A DNA stretch of 64,000 nt from Halioglobus japonicus. Lineage in GTDB: Bacteria; Pseudomonadota; Gammaproteobacteria; Pseudomonadales; Halieaceae. The DNA lies in NCBI RefSeq assembly GCF_001983995.1, contig NZ_CP019450.1, positions 3,658,001-3,722,000 on the forward strand, written 5' to 3'. The notes under the pieces were generated by a model. The model did no database searches. It was not told where the DNA came from and saw nothing but the letters and a program-made list of their open reading frames with translations. This document shows positions 25,613 to 34,564 of this stretch, piece by piece (position 1 is the first letter of the stretch; every line of letters starts with the position of its first letter). A program made the translations under genes and the position numbers.

Positions 25613-26240
25613 ACAGCCTTCTCATTTCACCCCAGTCTTCGAGTTCCAGGCGCACTTCCAGCGCAAGTGGCGGCTCTATCAGGCTGCCCGGCGTCGATGG
25701 ATCGGCGACCCAATTTTCAGGCCAGTTGCGGGTCTCTATCTGGGTGCCTCTGACACCGCCCTGCAGCGCCGCTTCCGACTCCAGGAACAACACACTCACT
25801 GACGCCACACCTTCAAGCAGTCGAGCCGACTGCGGCTCGGTATCATCGGCACGGTCCAGCACCGGGTAGGCATCGCGCCACAGCACGTCATTCTCCAGGC
25901 GATAATTCACCCGCTGTACTTCGCTGCGCGGCGCGCCAATGGGGTTGTGCCATCCACCGCGGCTAAAGCTCAGCGGAAATCGGGCCGCGGGTCCTCCCAC
26001 CAGCGCCGATTCGAGCTCACCAAATTCATCGCGCACCGGGCGCTCTACAAAGTGCTCAAGATCCCGACTGAGAATCATCCAGGCGCGATTGATCTCATAG
26101 CCGCGCCGGGCGGCATCTTCATTGGCCTCAGCACCGAGCATCACGGTGGACAGGCTGGAATAGGCAATGGTCGACACGAAGGCGGTAATCGCGAGGGCAA
26201 TCAGCACTTCGACCAGCGTAAATCCACGTGCCTTATTCAC
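25593..26240 (-). CDS. gspJ: type II secretion minor pseudopilin J
   Basis: 215 residues beginning MNKARGFTLVEVLIALAITA, a standard prepilin signal cleaved after Gly by the prepilin peptidase, with methylatable Phe and conserved Glu5. The remainder matches GspJ in length and in stretches such as RAWMILSRDLEHFVERPVRD. It joins GspI and GspK in the pseudopilus tip. It overlaps gspI by eight bases and gspK by twenty. Confidence 0.93.
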   Translation of the reverse strand: MNKARGFTLVEVLIALAITAFVSTIAYSSLSTVMLGAEANEDAARRGYEINRAWMILSRDLEHFVERPVRDEFGELESALVGGPAARFPLSFSRGGWHNPIGAPRSEVQRVNYRLENDVLWRDAYPVLDRADDTEPQSARLLEGVASVSVLFLESEAALQGGVRGTQIETRNWPENWVADPSTPGSLIEPPLALEVRLELEDWGEMRRLYVLPPL

Positions 26241-26658
26241 CGCCAGCCTCCCCCTCGGGGTTTTGCAGCGATGTCAAATCGCCGCTGAGAAACGCCACCA
26301 GCGTAAACAGCGGCTCATCGGCGCCGTTCTCATCGAGGGCGACATCAATTTCGACGCGATAAAAATCCGGCACCTCGGTATCAGCACTCTCCAGCCACCA
26401 GTACCACTCGCGGCCCGCCAATTCTTCGGAGCCACTCTCCTTGCCCTTGAACAATTCCTGTCTGGCCCGCGACAGCAGGCGCAACTCGGCGAGTTTGTTT
26501 GCGGCCACTATATTGGCCATGGACTTATCGCGCAGATACGCAGTTGCATCTACCTGGCGCGACAGCGCGACCAGCAACGCCGGCAAGGCCAGCGCCACGA
26601 TGGCCAGGGCGACCATGACTTCGACGAGAGTAAAGCCCTTGCTCGTCAGCCTGCTCAC
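26233..26658 (-). CDS. gspI: type II secretion minor pseudopilin I
   Basis: About 141 residues. The start is a GTG at 26658 overlapping the gspH stop (GTGA), which puts the prepilin signal SRLTSKGFTLVEVMVALAIV directly at the N-terminus; longer upstream starts would bury it. After the membrane helix there is the GspI-type ANIVAANKLAELRLLSR segment and a short beta domain. Part of the pseudopilus tip complex. Confidence 0.92.
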   Translation of the reverse strand: MSRLTSKGFTLVEVMVALAIVALALPALLVALSRQVDATAYLRDKSMANIVAANKLAELRLLSRARQELFKGKESGSEELAGREWYWWLESADTEVPDFYRVEIDVALDENGADEPLFTLVAFLSGDLTSLQNPEGEAGGE

Positions 26659-27230
26659 AGGTCTTGCAGCTCCGGTTCTTCGCCGCGATAGAGTGCGCGG
26701 AAGTTGCCGAGCAGGTCCCATTCTAGGCGCCACAGTAATTCGCCATTGCGATCGTCGATCACCGAGAGATTGCCCGGCGGTGTTTCACCACTGGCATAGA
26801 ACACCATTTGGGGGGCGGGAAACTCCTCGGTAGGCAGGAAGACCTCCTGCTCCTGCAGCACGCCATCCAGCTCCAACTCCAGGGTAATGTCAGCGGGGAG
26901 ATCCATGGGGCGGAACACGTCCTTGCCACTGGCGGGAGCCCGCCATCGCTCCGGTCCGCGCTCCAGCCAGTCCAGTGAATAGGCGCTGTCCGGTTCATCG
27001 CTGCGCAGCAGCAACAAGCCGAAATCCCAGCCCACAAACTGGGCTTCATCCAGGGCATAGGCGGCAGTATCCGCGATCTCTTCCATCTGGCCCTGCAGTT
27101 CATAATCGCCGGCGCCGGAACCGACGTTCAGCGTGACCAGCGATGTGACCAGTACGACCACAAACAGGGTCACCAGCAACTCCAGCAGGCTGAAGCCACG
27201 CTGGTCAATCCGCCGCGCTGGCAACCCCAT
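26655..27230 (-). CDS. gspH: type II secretion minor pseudopilin H
   Basis: 191 residues. Prepilin signal RRIDQRGFSLLELLVTLFVV, a hydrophobic helix, then a beta-rich domain (ADTAAYALDEAQFVGWDFGLLLLRSDE) typical of GspH. It lies five bases after gspG and overlaps gspI by four. GspH sits between the major pseudopilin and the tip. Confidence 0.92.
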   Translation of the reverse strand: MGLPARRIDQRGFSLLELLVTLFVVVLVTSLVTLNVGSGAGDYELQGQMEEIADTAAYALDEAQFVGWDFGLLLLRSDEPDSAYSLDWLERGPERWRAPASGKDVFRPMDLPADITLELELDGVLQEQEVFLPTEEFPAPQMVFYASGETPPGNLSVIDDRNGELLWRLEWDLLGNFRALYRGEEPELQDL

Positions 27231-27235
27231 GCAAC

Positions 27236-27670
27236 TTACTCTTGGCTTTTCCAGTTGCCGATATCGGCATTCTGGCCTTCTCCGCCAGACAGTCCGTCGG
27301 CCCCCAGCGAGTAAATGTCGACTTCGCCGTTCTCGCCGGGACTCAGGTAGAGGTAGGGGCGACCCCAGGGATCCAGTGGCACCTCGGGCAGGTAACCACC
27401 TTGCTTAAAGTTGCGGGGCTCGGGGTCGAGCGTACTCGCCTCAACAAGGGCTTCAAGGCCTTGCTCGGTAGTGGGATAAACGTAGTTATCCAGGCGATAA
27501 ATTTTCAGGGCGGTTTCAATGGCCTTGAAGTCGGCCTGGACTTTCTGGACCCGGGCATCATCAGCCTGGTTCAGCACCGTGGGTGCCACCACGCTGATCA
27601 ACAGGCCCATGATGACCAGCACCACCAGGATTTCCACCAGCGAGAAACCCGCCTGTTTAGAAGCATTCAT
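27236..27670 (-). CDS. gspG: type II secretion major pseudopilin G
   Basis: 144 residues. Prepilin signal KQAGFSLVEILVVLVIMGLL, then the highly conserved family body: DNYVYPTTEQGLEALV, PLDPWGRPYLYLSPGENGEV and DIYSLGADGLSGGEG with the calcium-binding region. This is the main subunit of the pseudopilus piston and needs processing by PilD/GspO. Four bases separate it from gspF. Confidence 0.96.
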   Translation of the reverse strand: MNASKQAGFSLVEILVVLVIMGLLISVVAPTVLNQADDARVQKVQADFKAIETALKIYRLDNYVYPTTEQGLEALVEASTLDPEPRNFKQGGYLPEVPLDPWGRPYLYLSPGENGEVDIYSLGADGLSGGEGQNADIGNWKSQE

Positions 27671-27674
27671 ATTG

Positions 27675-28895
27675 TCATTTCACCATTGTGTTCAAATCAA
27701 AAATCGGCAGGAGAATGGCGAGCACAATCACCAGCACCAAGCCTCCCATTACCACGACCATCAGCGGCTCAAACAGGGCCATGATTGTGCCCAGCGTCAT
27801 CTCCAGCTCTCGTTCCTGATTGGTCGCGGAGCGTTCCAGCATGGTCTCCAACTCGCCACTGGCCTCACCGCTAGCCACCATGTGTACCATCATCGGCGGA
27901 AAGCGACCGCTCTCGCGCAGGGCCCGGTGCAGGCTGCCACCTTCGGCAACCATTTCCGCCACCTTCTGGCTGTCTTCACGCAGCACCCGGTTGGTCAGGA
28001 CCTGGCCGGCGATGCGCAATGAATCCAGCAGCGGCACGCCGCTGGCCATAAGAATACTGAGTGTCGATGCAAAGCGGGCGGTATCCAATGCAATAATCAG
28101 ACGCGAGATACCCGGCGTACGCAGCAACAGTGCGTGCCAGGCACGCTTGCGCGATTCGTTGCGCAACAAGCGCTGCACCAGCACCGCCAGCAGCACCAGG
28201 CCAAGCAACATCCAGCCACCCCATTCGCGCAGGAAATCGCTGGTGGCAATGAGCCCGCGGGTCAGGGCCGGCAGTTCGCGACTCGAGTGCGCGAAAATCC
28301 CCACCAGTTCAGGCACCACGAAGACCATGAGCGCGGTGACCACCGCTATCGCCACACCGACCAAAATAAACGGATAAATCATGGCCATCTTCAGTTTCTG
28401 GCCTGTGTACTGGCGCTGTTCGGTGTAATCGGCCAACTGTTCCAGCACCGGACCGAGATAGCCGGCGTGCTCACCCGCATTCACCATGGCCCGATACATC
28501 TCGTTAAAGACCTGCGGAAACTCACCCATGGCATAGGCCAGCGTATAGCCCTCCGCCACCCGGCTGCGCACCTGTAACAACAGCGCTTTGATCCGCGGGC
28601 TGCGGCTTTGTTCCGCGGCGGCCTGCAGCGCTTCATCAATAGGCAGGTTACTCTGCACCAGTGTGGATAGTTGCCGCGTAACCATGGCCAGGTCACCCGG
28701 GCTGATACGCGGCTTGAACAGCGATATGCGGAAGCTCCCCGTATTGGCAGCCTGACGATTCGCCTCAGCGACCTCTACCGGGCGCAGGCTCTGGCTGCGC
28801 AGCTGTCCGCGAACCTGACGCTCGGAATCACCCTCGACAATCCCCTTGACGAGTTTTCCATCGGGGTTGAGGGCACGATAGCGATAGGCGGTCAC
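27675..28895 (-). CDS. gspF: type II secretion inner-membrane platform protein F
   Basis: 406 residues with two T2SSF domains and three hydrophobic segments (near 170-190, 220-240 and at the C-terminus). The motif SGVPLLDSLRIAGQVLTNRVLREDS and the C-terminal LEPLMVVVMGGLVLVIVLAILLP region (split here as LEPLMVVVMGG and VLAILLPIFDLN) are typical. It links the GspE motor to the pseudopilus base. Thirteen bases after gspE. Confidence 0.95.
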   Translation of the reverse strand: MTAYRYRALNPDGKLVKGIVEGDSERQVRGQLRSQSLRPVEVAEANRQAANTGSFRISLFKPRISPGDLAMVTRQLSTLVQSNLPIDEALQAAAEQSRSPRIKALLLQVRSRVAEGYTLAYAMGEFPQVFNEMYRAMVNAGEHAGYLGPVLEQLADYTEQRQYTGQKLKMAMIYPFILVGVAIAVVTALMVFVVPELVGIFAHSSRELPALTRGLIATSDFLREWGGWMLLGLVLLAVLVQRLLRNESRKRAWHALLLRTPGISRLIIALDTARFASTLSILMASGVPLLDSLRIAGQVLTNRVLREDSQKVAEMVAEGGSLHRALRESGRFPPMMVHMVASGEASGELETMLERSATNQERELEMTLGTIMALFEPLMVVVMGGLVLVIVLAILLPIFDLNTMVK

Positions 28896-28908
28896 GGCGA
28901 CGTCTCGA

Positions 28909-30429
28909 TCAGCTAACGGCCGTTACACGCAGGACTTCGGCAATGCTGGTTTCGCCCGCCAGAATACGGCGCCGGCCATCGCTCTCGATACCGGGGTAGT
29001 GCTGCCGGGCGTGGGCCAGCATGTCCTGCTCGCTGGCACCTTCATAGATCAGGCCGCGCAGGGCTTCATCCACCTCGATCAATTCATAAATACCGGTACG
29101 ACCGCGATAGCCGGTGTAGTTACAGCGCTTGCAGCCGCGGGGCTGGCACAGCACAACCGGCTCATCGCCCTCGATACGGAGCAGTTCCCGCTCAGCCTCG
29201 GTAGCAGGCGCCGAATCCTTACACTCGTGGCACAGCAGGCGCACCAGGCGCTGCGACATGACCGCAAGCAGGCTGGAGGACAGGAGGAAGGGCTCCACGC
29301 CCATATCCTTGAGGCGGGTGACCGCGCCGATCGCGGTATTGGTGTGTAGTGTGGATAACACCAGGTGTCCTGTAAGTGAGGCCTGAACCGCAATCTCGGC
29401 AGTTTCCAGATCGCGAATCTCACCCACCATCACCACGTCGGGATCCTGACGCAGAATGGCCCGCAAACCCCGGGCAAAGGTCATGTCGACCTTGGTATTC
29501 ACCTGGGTCTGGCCAACACCCGGCAACATGTATTCCACCGGGTCTTCAATCGTGAGAATGTTGCGCGAACTCTCATTGATGTTGGAAAGGCCTGCATACA
29601 ACGTGGTGGTCTTACCCGAGCCAGTCGGGCCGGTCACCAGAATAATACCGTGGGGACTGTGCAGGTGGCGGCTGTAGGCCTCCTGAACCTGCTCGTTCAT
29701 ATTGAGCTGCTCCAGTTGCAGCTGCCCGGCGGCAGTGTCCAATAGACGCAGCACCACCCGCTCGCCGTGGGCTGAGGGAATGGTCGACATGCGGATATCC
29801 ACCGCATGACCGGCAATTTTGACCGAGATACGGCCGTCCTGGGGCACACGTTTCTCGGCAATATCCAGCTTGGCCATTACCTTGAGACGCGACACCAACA
29901 GTGGCGCCAGCATGCGCTTGGGCGAAAGCACTTCGGCCAGCACACCGTCTATTCGGTAGCGCACACTGAGGCGGTCCTCGAAGGTCTCAATGTGAATATC
30001 TGAAGCCTGGTCGCGCACCGCCTGGGAGAGAATGGCATTGATGAGCCGGATAATGGGCGCGTCGTCCTCGGCCTCCATCAAATCGCCCGCCTCCGGGATT
30101 TCGTCGGCGAGACGACCGAGATCGACGTCGGCGCTGATGTCCTCGGCCATCTGCACCGCCTCATTGTTGTCGCGCTGATACGCAACTGTCAGACGACGCT
30201 GAAACTCTTCGGCACTGACCACCTGCAAGGTAAATGGCTCCTGCAGAAAACGCCGAAGCTCCGTCAGAACCGGCAGCGTGGGCTGACCATGATAAAGAAT
30301 TTCCGGCCCCTCGCTGCCGTCAACCAGCAACACGCCCTGTTGCTGCGCAAAGGTGAAGGGCAGACTGCGGCGACCCGCCGGCTGTGAAGCCTGCAGCGGT
30401 TCCGGTGCTATGTCAGCCTCAGCGGTCAT
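28909..30429 (-). CDS. gspE: type II secretion ATPase E
   Basis: 506 residues. N-terminal GspL-binding domain, then the secretion-ATPase core with Walker A GPTGSGKTTTLY, Asp box IEDPVEYMLPGVGQ, Walker B EIRDLETAEIAVQASLTGH and His box. A zinc-binding module follows (CHEC...CKRC). It energises pseudopilus assembly from the cytoplasmic face. The ATG lies inside the end of gspD (11-base overlap). Confidence 0.96.
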   Translation of the reverse strand: MTAEADIAPEPLQASQPAGRRSLPFTFAQQQGVLLVDGSEGPEILYHGQPTLPVLTELRRFLQEPFTLQVVSAEEFQRRLTVAYQRDNNEAVQMAEDISADVDLGRLADEIPEAGDLMEAEDDAPIIRLINAILSQAVRDQASDIHIETFEDRLSVRYRIDGVLAEVLSPKRMLAPLLVSRLKVMAKLDIAEKRVPQDGRISVKIAGHAVDIRMSTIPSAHGERVVLRLLDTAAGQLQLEQLNMNEQVQEAYSRHLHSPHGIILVTGPTGSGKTTTLYAGLSNINESSRNILTIEDPVEYMLPGVGQTQVNTKVDMTFARGLRAILRQDPDVVMVGEIRDLETAEIAVQASLTGHLVLSTLHTNTAIGAVTRLKDMGVEPFLLSSSLLAVMSQRLVRLLCHECKDSAPATEAERELLRIEGDEPVVLCQPRGCKRCNYTGYRGRTGIYELIEVDEALRGLIYEGASEQDMLAHARQHYPGIESDGRRRILAGETSIAEVLRVTAVS

Positions 30430-32434
30430 CCGCCGCGGCCTCTTCGGTCATTTGTTCGAGCTGTTTGATCTGCGCATCCCAATCAGGCAGTACCGGCAAG
30501 TTACCATCGTCCAGGAACATCAGGCCCTGCTCGCGACGCAGCAGCTGCTGTTCACGAATATAGCGGTACTTCTCGGCCGTGGCGCCGTCCAGGGCCTCGT
30601 CATCGCGAATAATGGTCGGGCGAATAAAGATCAGCAGATTGGTCTTATCAACCTCGACACTGTCCGAACGGAACAGCCGCCCCAGTACGGGAATGTCGCC
30701 GAGAATGGGCACCTTCTGCTGGCCATCCTGAACGTTGTCTTCAATCAGGCCGCCGAGAACGACAATTTGATTATCGTTGGCCAGCACCGTGGTCTTGATT
30801 AGGCGCTCACTGGTAATCAGGTCTGCCGCGTCGGAAATCTGCGAGGCGCCCAAAATCACATTGGACACTTCCTGCTCGATATCCAGCACCACCGAATCAC
30901 CCTCATTAATGCGCGGCGTCACAGACAGGGTAATACCCACGCTTTCACGTTCAATGGTCTGGAACGGGTTGGTAGAGCCGCTGTTAGCACCGGTATTGGT
31001 GTAGGATCCGGTAATGAAAGGTACGTTCTGGCCCACGGTAATGTAGGCCTCCTGGTTATCCAGGGTCAGCAAGCTGGGCGTGGAGAGAATATTGGCATTG
31101 CCCGCGGTTTTCAGTGCATTGAGAATCACCGTCATGGTGAGGTCGTCATCGACACTGCCCCACCCGAGAGACAAACCGGGAATCCCGGACAATGCGCCGG
31201 CCAGATCCTGAGAACTGAATTCACCATCACCGGAGTCGTCGTCACCGTCACTGGGTGGCGTCAACGCACCCGCAAGGCGTTCGGCGGTGCTTTGGCTGTT
31301 AATGTTACTGCCGTAGAAACCGTCATCGTTGGCAAACAACCACTGCAGGCCCAGCTCTTGCGCATCAGACGCCGTCATTTCCACAATAATGGCCTCGACC
31401 AGCACCTGGGCGCGACGAATATCGAGTCGATGAATCACTGCCTCCAACGCGGCCATTTCATCGGCGTCGGCGGTGATGATGAGTGCATTGGTGCCCTCGT
31501 CAGCTTCAATCGTGGAGGTATTGCCCCCGGAGCGACGCTTGTTCTCATTTTCGTCGAGCTTGTCTATGTTCTGCATGACCCGGGTGAGGACCTCGGCGAT
31601 CTCTGTGGCCTGGGCATACTCAAGGTAAACGACTTTCACGTTGCCGCTTTGCTCCAGGGGCGTGTCGAGATGGCGAATCAACTGCGCTGCCCTGGCGCGC
31701 TCCAGTTCATCACCGGTCACCAGCACGCTATTGGTGCGGGAATCGGCTACCAGTAAAACCTCGGGTTCGGCGCCACCACTCTGCTTGGCCTCGGATTTGT
31801 TGAGCTGGTCCAGCATGGACACCACATCCTCAGCCACTGCATAGCGCAACTGGATAATGTCGGTTTTCTGCACGGCCGAATTATCCATGCGCTCGATAAT
31901 GCCGCGAATACGCTCGATATTGGCAGACACATCCGAAATGATAATGGCATTGCTCGGGGCATAGGCCGCCATATGCGCCTGCTGGGGCACCAGCGGCCGC
32001 AGCACAGGAATCAACTTGGCGGCGGAGATATTGTCCAGGCGAATCACCTGGGTAACGTACTCATCGCCCGGGCGGACCTTCTCATCCGCAAGCGAGACCG
32101 GTGCCGAACGGGCATCCTTACTCTGAATAACACGGACCACACCCCCGCTGCGCACTGCGGTATAGCCGTGCACTTCCAGAATGGACAGGAACAGATCGTA
32201 CAATTCATCGCGCGACACGGGCTTGCTGGAGACGACCTTGACCTTGCCCTTCACCGCGGGATCGACAACGATCGTGGTGCCGGTCACCTCGGCCACAAAC
32301 TTGATCAGTTCCTGGATGTCCGTCTCTTTGAGATTCACCGTGAAGTCCTGACCGGCGGCAGGCATTGCTGACATCATCAGGGTCAGCAAAAGGGCACCGC
32401 ATGACTGGCGCAGTCTGGTAGAAATCACGTTCAC
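30419..32434 (-). CDS. gspD: type II secretion outer-membrane secretin D
   Basis: 671 residues with a signal peptide (LLLTLMMSAMPAAGQ), periplasmic N0-N3 domains (DFTVNLKETDIQELIKFVAE start) and the C-terminal secretin barrel with LSTPSLLTLDNQEAYITVGQ and VPFITGSYTN. The barrel ends in RPTIIRDDEALDG, followed by a short tail that could hold the S-domain pilotin contact. It forms the outer-membrane gate. It starts 31 bases after gspC. Confidence 0.96.
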   Translation of the reverse strand: MNVISTRLRQSCGALLLTLMMSAMPAAGQDFTVNLKETDIQELIKFVAEVTGTTIVVDPAVKGKVKVVSSKPVSRDELYDLFLSILEVHGYTAVRSGGVVRVIQSKDARSAPVSLADEKVRPGDEYVTQVIRLDNISAAKLIPVLRPLVPQQAHMAAYAPSNAIIISDVSANIERIRGIIERMDNSAVQKTDIIQLRYAVAEDVVSMLDQLNKSEAKQSGGAEPEVLLVADSRTNSVLVTGDELERARAAQLIRHLDTPLEQSGNVKVVYLEYAQATEIAEVLTRVMQNIDKLDENENKRRSGGNTSTIEADEGTNALIITADADEMAALEAVIHRLDIRRAQVLVEAIIVEMTASDAQELGLQWLFANDDGFYGSNINSQSTAERLAGALTPPSDGDDDSGDGEFSSQDLAGALSGIPGLSLGWGSVDDDLTMTVILNALKTAGNANILSTPSLLTLDNQEAYITVGQNVPFITGSYTNTGANSGSTNPFQTIERESVGITLSVTPRINEGDSVVLDIEQEVSNVILGASQISDAADLITSERLIKTTVLANDNQIVVLGGLIEDNVQDGQQKVPILGDIPVLGRLFRSDSVEVDKTNLLIFIRPTIIRDDEALDGATAEKYRYIREQQLLRREQGLMFLDDGNLPVLPDWDAQIKQLEQMTEEAAADDR

Positions 32435-32465
32435 GAAAAAATATCCTCTGTCCTCTGTGCGCTTG

Positions 32466-33380
32466 TCACTGCGCCTGCTCTTCGCCCAGGCTGACGGTCA
32501 GCGACACCTGCTGATCGCCCCGCTGCAGTTCAAACACTGCTTCGCTGGCCGTTCTCAACGTCTGGTAAAGACGCATGGTATTGGAAGGGTCATCCAGCGC
32601 TATTCCATTGACGCTGGTTACAAGATCACCGGACTTGAAGCCCAGCTGTGCAAATTGGTCTTTGTCTTTTCCGGGTGATATCCGGTAGCCCTGCAAGTCG
32701 CCGTCGTTGCGTACCGCAGCCACATTCACGACCTCTGCCAGGGATTGGGGGTTCTGGTACAGCCGCTGACGGTAGCCTCGGGCCAGTTCGGTGGCGGTGG
32801 CATCCTCGCGCTTATCGACTTGTGCTGCCGGTGCCGCCCGGCGCACGTTCCTGGGTTGCGCCGATGCGCTCGCCTGGGCATCCAGCTCGGTTTCCTCAAA
32901 CAATACCAGCAGTTCATAGGTGCCAGCGTTATCAAGCACGACCTGATGGGGCATCACCTTGGCCAGCGTGACCCGGCTGGACACAGGCAGCTTGTCGTCG
33001 ATGGCGTAAACAGCCTGCTTGTTGCGATGTTCAATAATGGCGTGCCCGAACCCGTCCTCCGTCGAGGCAACCACGCCCCGTAACTTCAGCTGCAAGCGGG
33101 TTTCACGAGCCCCTTTTTCGATGCCGTCACGCTCCGAGACATTTGCCTCGGCTATCACCACCTCAGGCACAGGAGTCTCCTCTACTCCGGCTTCGCCGAA
33201 CAAGTGCCAACCACGCATAGCCTCGATGTCCACCTCGGCGGGTCCGGCACTGCGCGTCTGCTGCACGACCGGATTGACCACGGGCACCACCGACGCAACC
33301 TCTTCAGCGGGAACCACCAGGGCCCACACGATACGCGCCAGGGAATACAGCAACCAGCCCACCATTAGCACGACGGTCAA
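32466..33380 (-). CDS. gspC: type II secretion protein C
   Basis: 304 residues from a TTG at 33380. One membrane segment (VVLMVGWLLYSLARIVWALV) is followed by a periplasmic HR domain (LQLKLRGVVASTEDGFGHAI) and a C-terminal PDZ domain (GFKSGDLVTSVNGIALDD). The frame is open upstream to a TGA at 33462-33464, and QTLSPALHQLGQPVNLRRAR looks like the usual cytoplasmic tail, yet there is no in-frame ATG. An ATG at 33465 would join if one base were removed from the CCC at 33453-33455. The true start is therefore uncertain. First gene of the gsp operon. Confidence 0.88.
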   Translation of the reverse strand: MTVVLMVGWLLYSLARIVWALVVPAEEVASVVPVVNPVVQQTRSAGPAEVDIEAMRGWHLFGEAGVEETPVPEVVIAEANVSERDGIEKGARETRLQLKLRGVVASTEDGFGHAIIEHRNKQAVYAIDDKLPVSSRVTLAKVMPHQVVLDNAGTYELLVLFEETELDAQASASAQPRNVRRAAPAAQVDKREDATATELARGYRQRLYQNPQSLAEVVNVAAVRNDGDLQGYRISPGKDKDQFAQLGFKSGDLVTSVNGIALDDPSNTMRLYQTLRTASEAVFELQRGDQQVSLTVSLGEEQAQ

Positions 33381-33547
33381 ATTACGGGCACGGCGAAGAT
33401 TGACCGGCTGACCGAGCTGGTGCAGCGCGGGGCTCAGGGTCTGGCTGAGTTTCCCGAGACTTCATTGGTTGTGGTGAGCCACTGGGCTGGCAAGGACTGA
33501 CTGCTCTCTTTGTACACGCGAGGCGCGCAGGTTGATGGATTCGCTCG

Positions 33548-33575
33548 ATTATAGGGTGCGCAGGCTAAAGATAAA
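33548..33575 (-). promoter_or_regulatory. putative sigma-70 promoter of the gsp operon
   Basis: Minus-strand TATAAT (33553-33548) with TTTATC at the -35 position (33575-33570) and 16-base spacing, about 80-170 bases before gspC depending on its start. The -10 is a perfect match; the -35 is moderate. Confidence 0.5.
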
Positions 33576-33604
33576 ACCGCGGTATTGCAGTGAATGCGAG
33601 AAGA

Positions 33605-33787
33605 TTAGCCCTGCAAAAAATACCGGCCGATGGCCAGCACCAGAGACAAACCCACCAAGGGATAAATCCAGCGGCTGATTTTTTGTGCCTGCTCCGGCTC
33701 CATGGGCTTGGCGACCCGCTCCAGCACGAACGAAATCAGGGCAATACCACCGAAAATGGCCGCCAGCAGGATGAGTAAATTATCCAT
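33605..33787 (-). CDS. small membrane protein, 60 aa
   Basis: Two hydrophobic segments (LLILLAAIFGGIALISFVL and IYPLVGLSLVLAIGRYFLQ) separated by a charged loop (ERVAKPMEPEQAQKIS). The ATG at 33787 overlaps the end of trmH by eight bases, so the two are co-transcribed. I do not recognise a function. A longer in-frame start inside trmH is possible but less likely. Confidence 0.65.
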   Translation of the reverse strand: MDNLLILLAAIFGGIALISFVLERVAKPMEPEQAQKISRWIYPLVGLSLVLAIGRYFLQG

Positions 33788-34490
33788 TGTTTGCTCCAGA
33801 GCGTGGCGCATCACCGCGGCGCACGCTTGCATACCAGTCAGAGGGGTTGTCGATCTCCCCCTCGGCGTTCAGTGGCGGATAGGCCAGGCCCCGTTCGCGA
33901 CAGAATTGTGCTACTGCCGCATGCCCCCACTCGAAATATATCTTATCGTACGTCGCAGGGTCGAGCCGGGGCGAATCATAGAGCCCGGCGATTTGTCGCT
34001 GGCGCTGCGCCTCGGCCAGGATAATCCCCGCCGCCACTGAGACATTGAACGACTCCACCATGCCAACCATGCGTATCGTAATGCACCGATCCACATAGTT
34101 CGCAGCACTCGCACTCAGGCCGCGCCGTTCGGCGCCCATGACCAGTGCCGTAGGCACGGTGTAATCAACATCACGGTAATCTACCGCATCATCCTCCAGG
34201 TGGGCAGCGACCACCTGGTACCCCTCGCTGCGAAGTTTCGTCAGGGCGTCTTCGGCACAGCTGTACCTGACCACCTCAACCCAACTGTGGGAACCCATGG
34301 ACGTACCGCGAAAGGCGGTGTAGTCCTCATCGCCAATCACCGCGTGCATGCGGGCAACACCCGCGGCATCACAATTGCGCACGATGGCAGATAAATTTCG
34401 CTGCTTGTGGACAAAGTCGGTGACCACGGTCAGGTCGGGCTGACGACGGTCCAGCACCCCCCGCAGCCTTGCAATCCGCTCAGGCGTCAT
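33780..34490 (-). CDS. trmH: tRNA (guanosine-2'-O)-methyltransferase (SpoU/TrmH family)
   Basis: 236 residues. SPOUT-family trefoil-knot methyltransferase with motif 1 VHKQRNLSAIVRNCDAAGV, motif 2 TALVMGAERRGLS and motif 3 VGMVESFNVSVAAGIIL, the arrangement of TrmH, which 2'-O-methylates G18 of tRNA using S-adenosylmethionine. The C-terminal extension (GLAYPPLNAEGEID) is also TrmH-like. Located upstream of, and overlapping, the 60-residue membrane protein gene. Confidence 0.9.
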   Translation of the reverse strand: MTPERIARLRGVLDRRQPDLTVVTDFVHKQRNLSAIVRNCDAAGVARMHAVIGDEDYTAFRGTSMGSHSWVEVVRYSCAEDALTKLRSEGYQVVAAHLEDDAVDYRDVDYTVPTALVMGAERRGLSASAANYVDRCITIRMVGMVESFNVSVAAGIILAEAQRQRQIAGLYDSPRLDPATYDKIYFEWGHAAVAQFCRERGLAYPPLNAEGEIDNPSDWYASVRRGDAPRSGANNG

Positions 34491-34564
34491 GATCTACGGG
34501 GTATCCATATGGGGAAGCGAGGAACGACTCAGCCAGGCCATGGCGGAAAATACCACGGCAGAAC

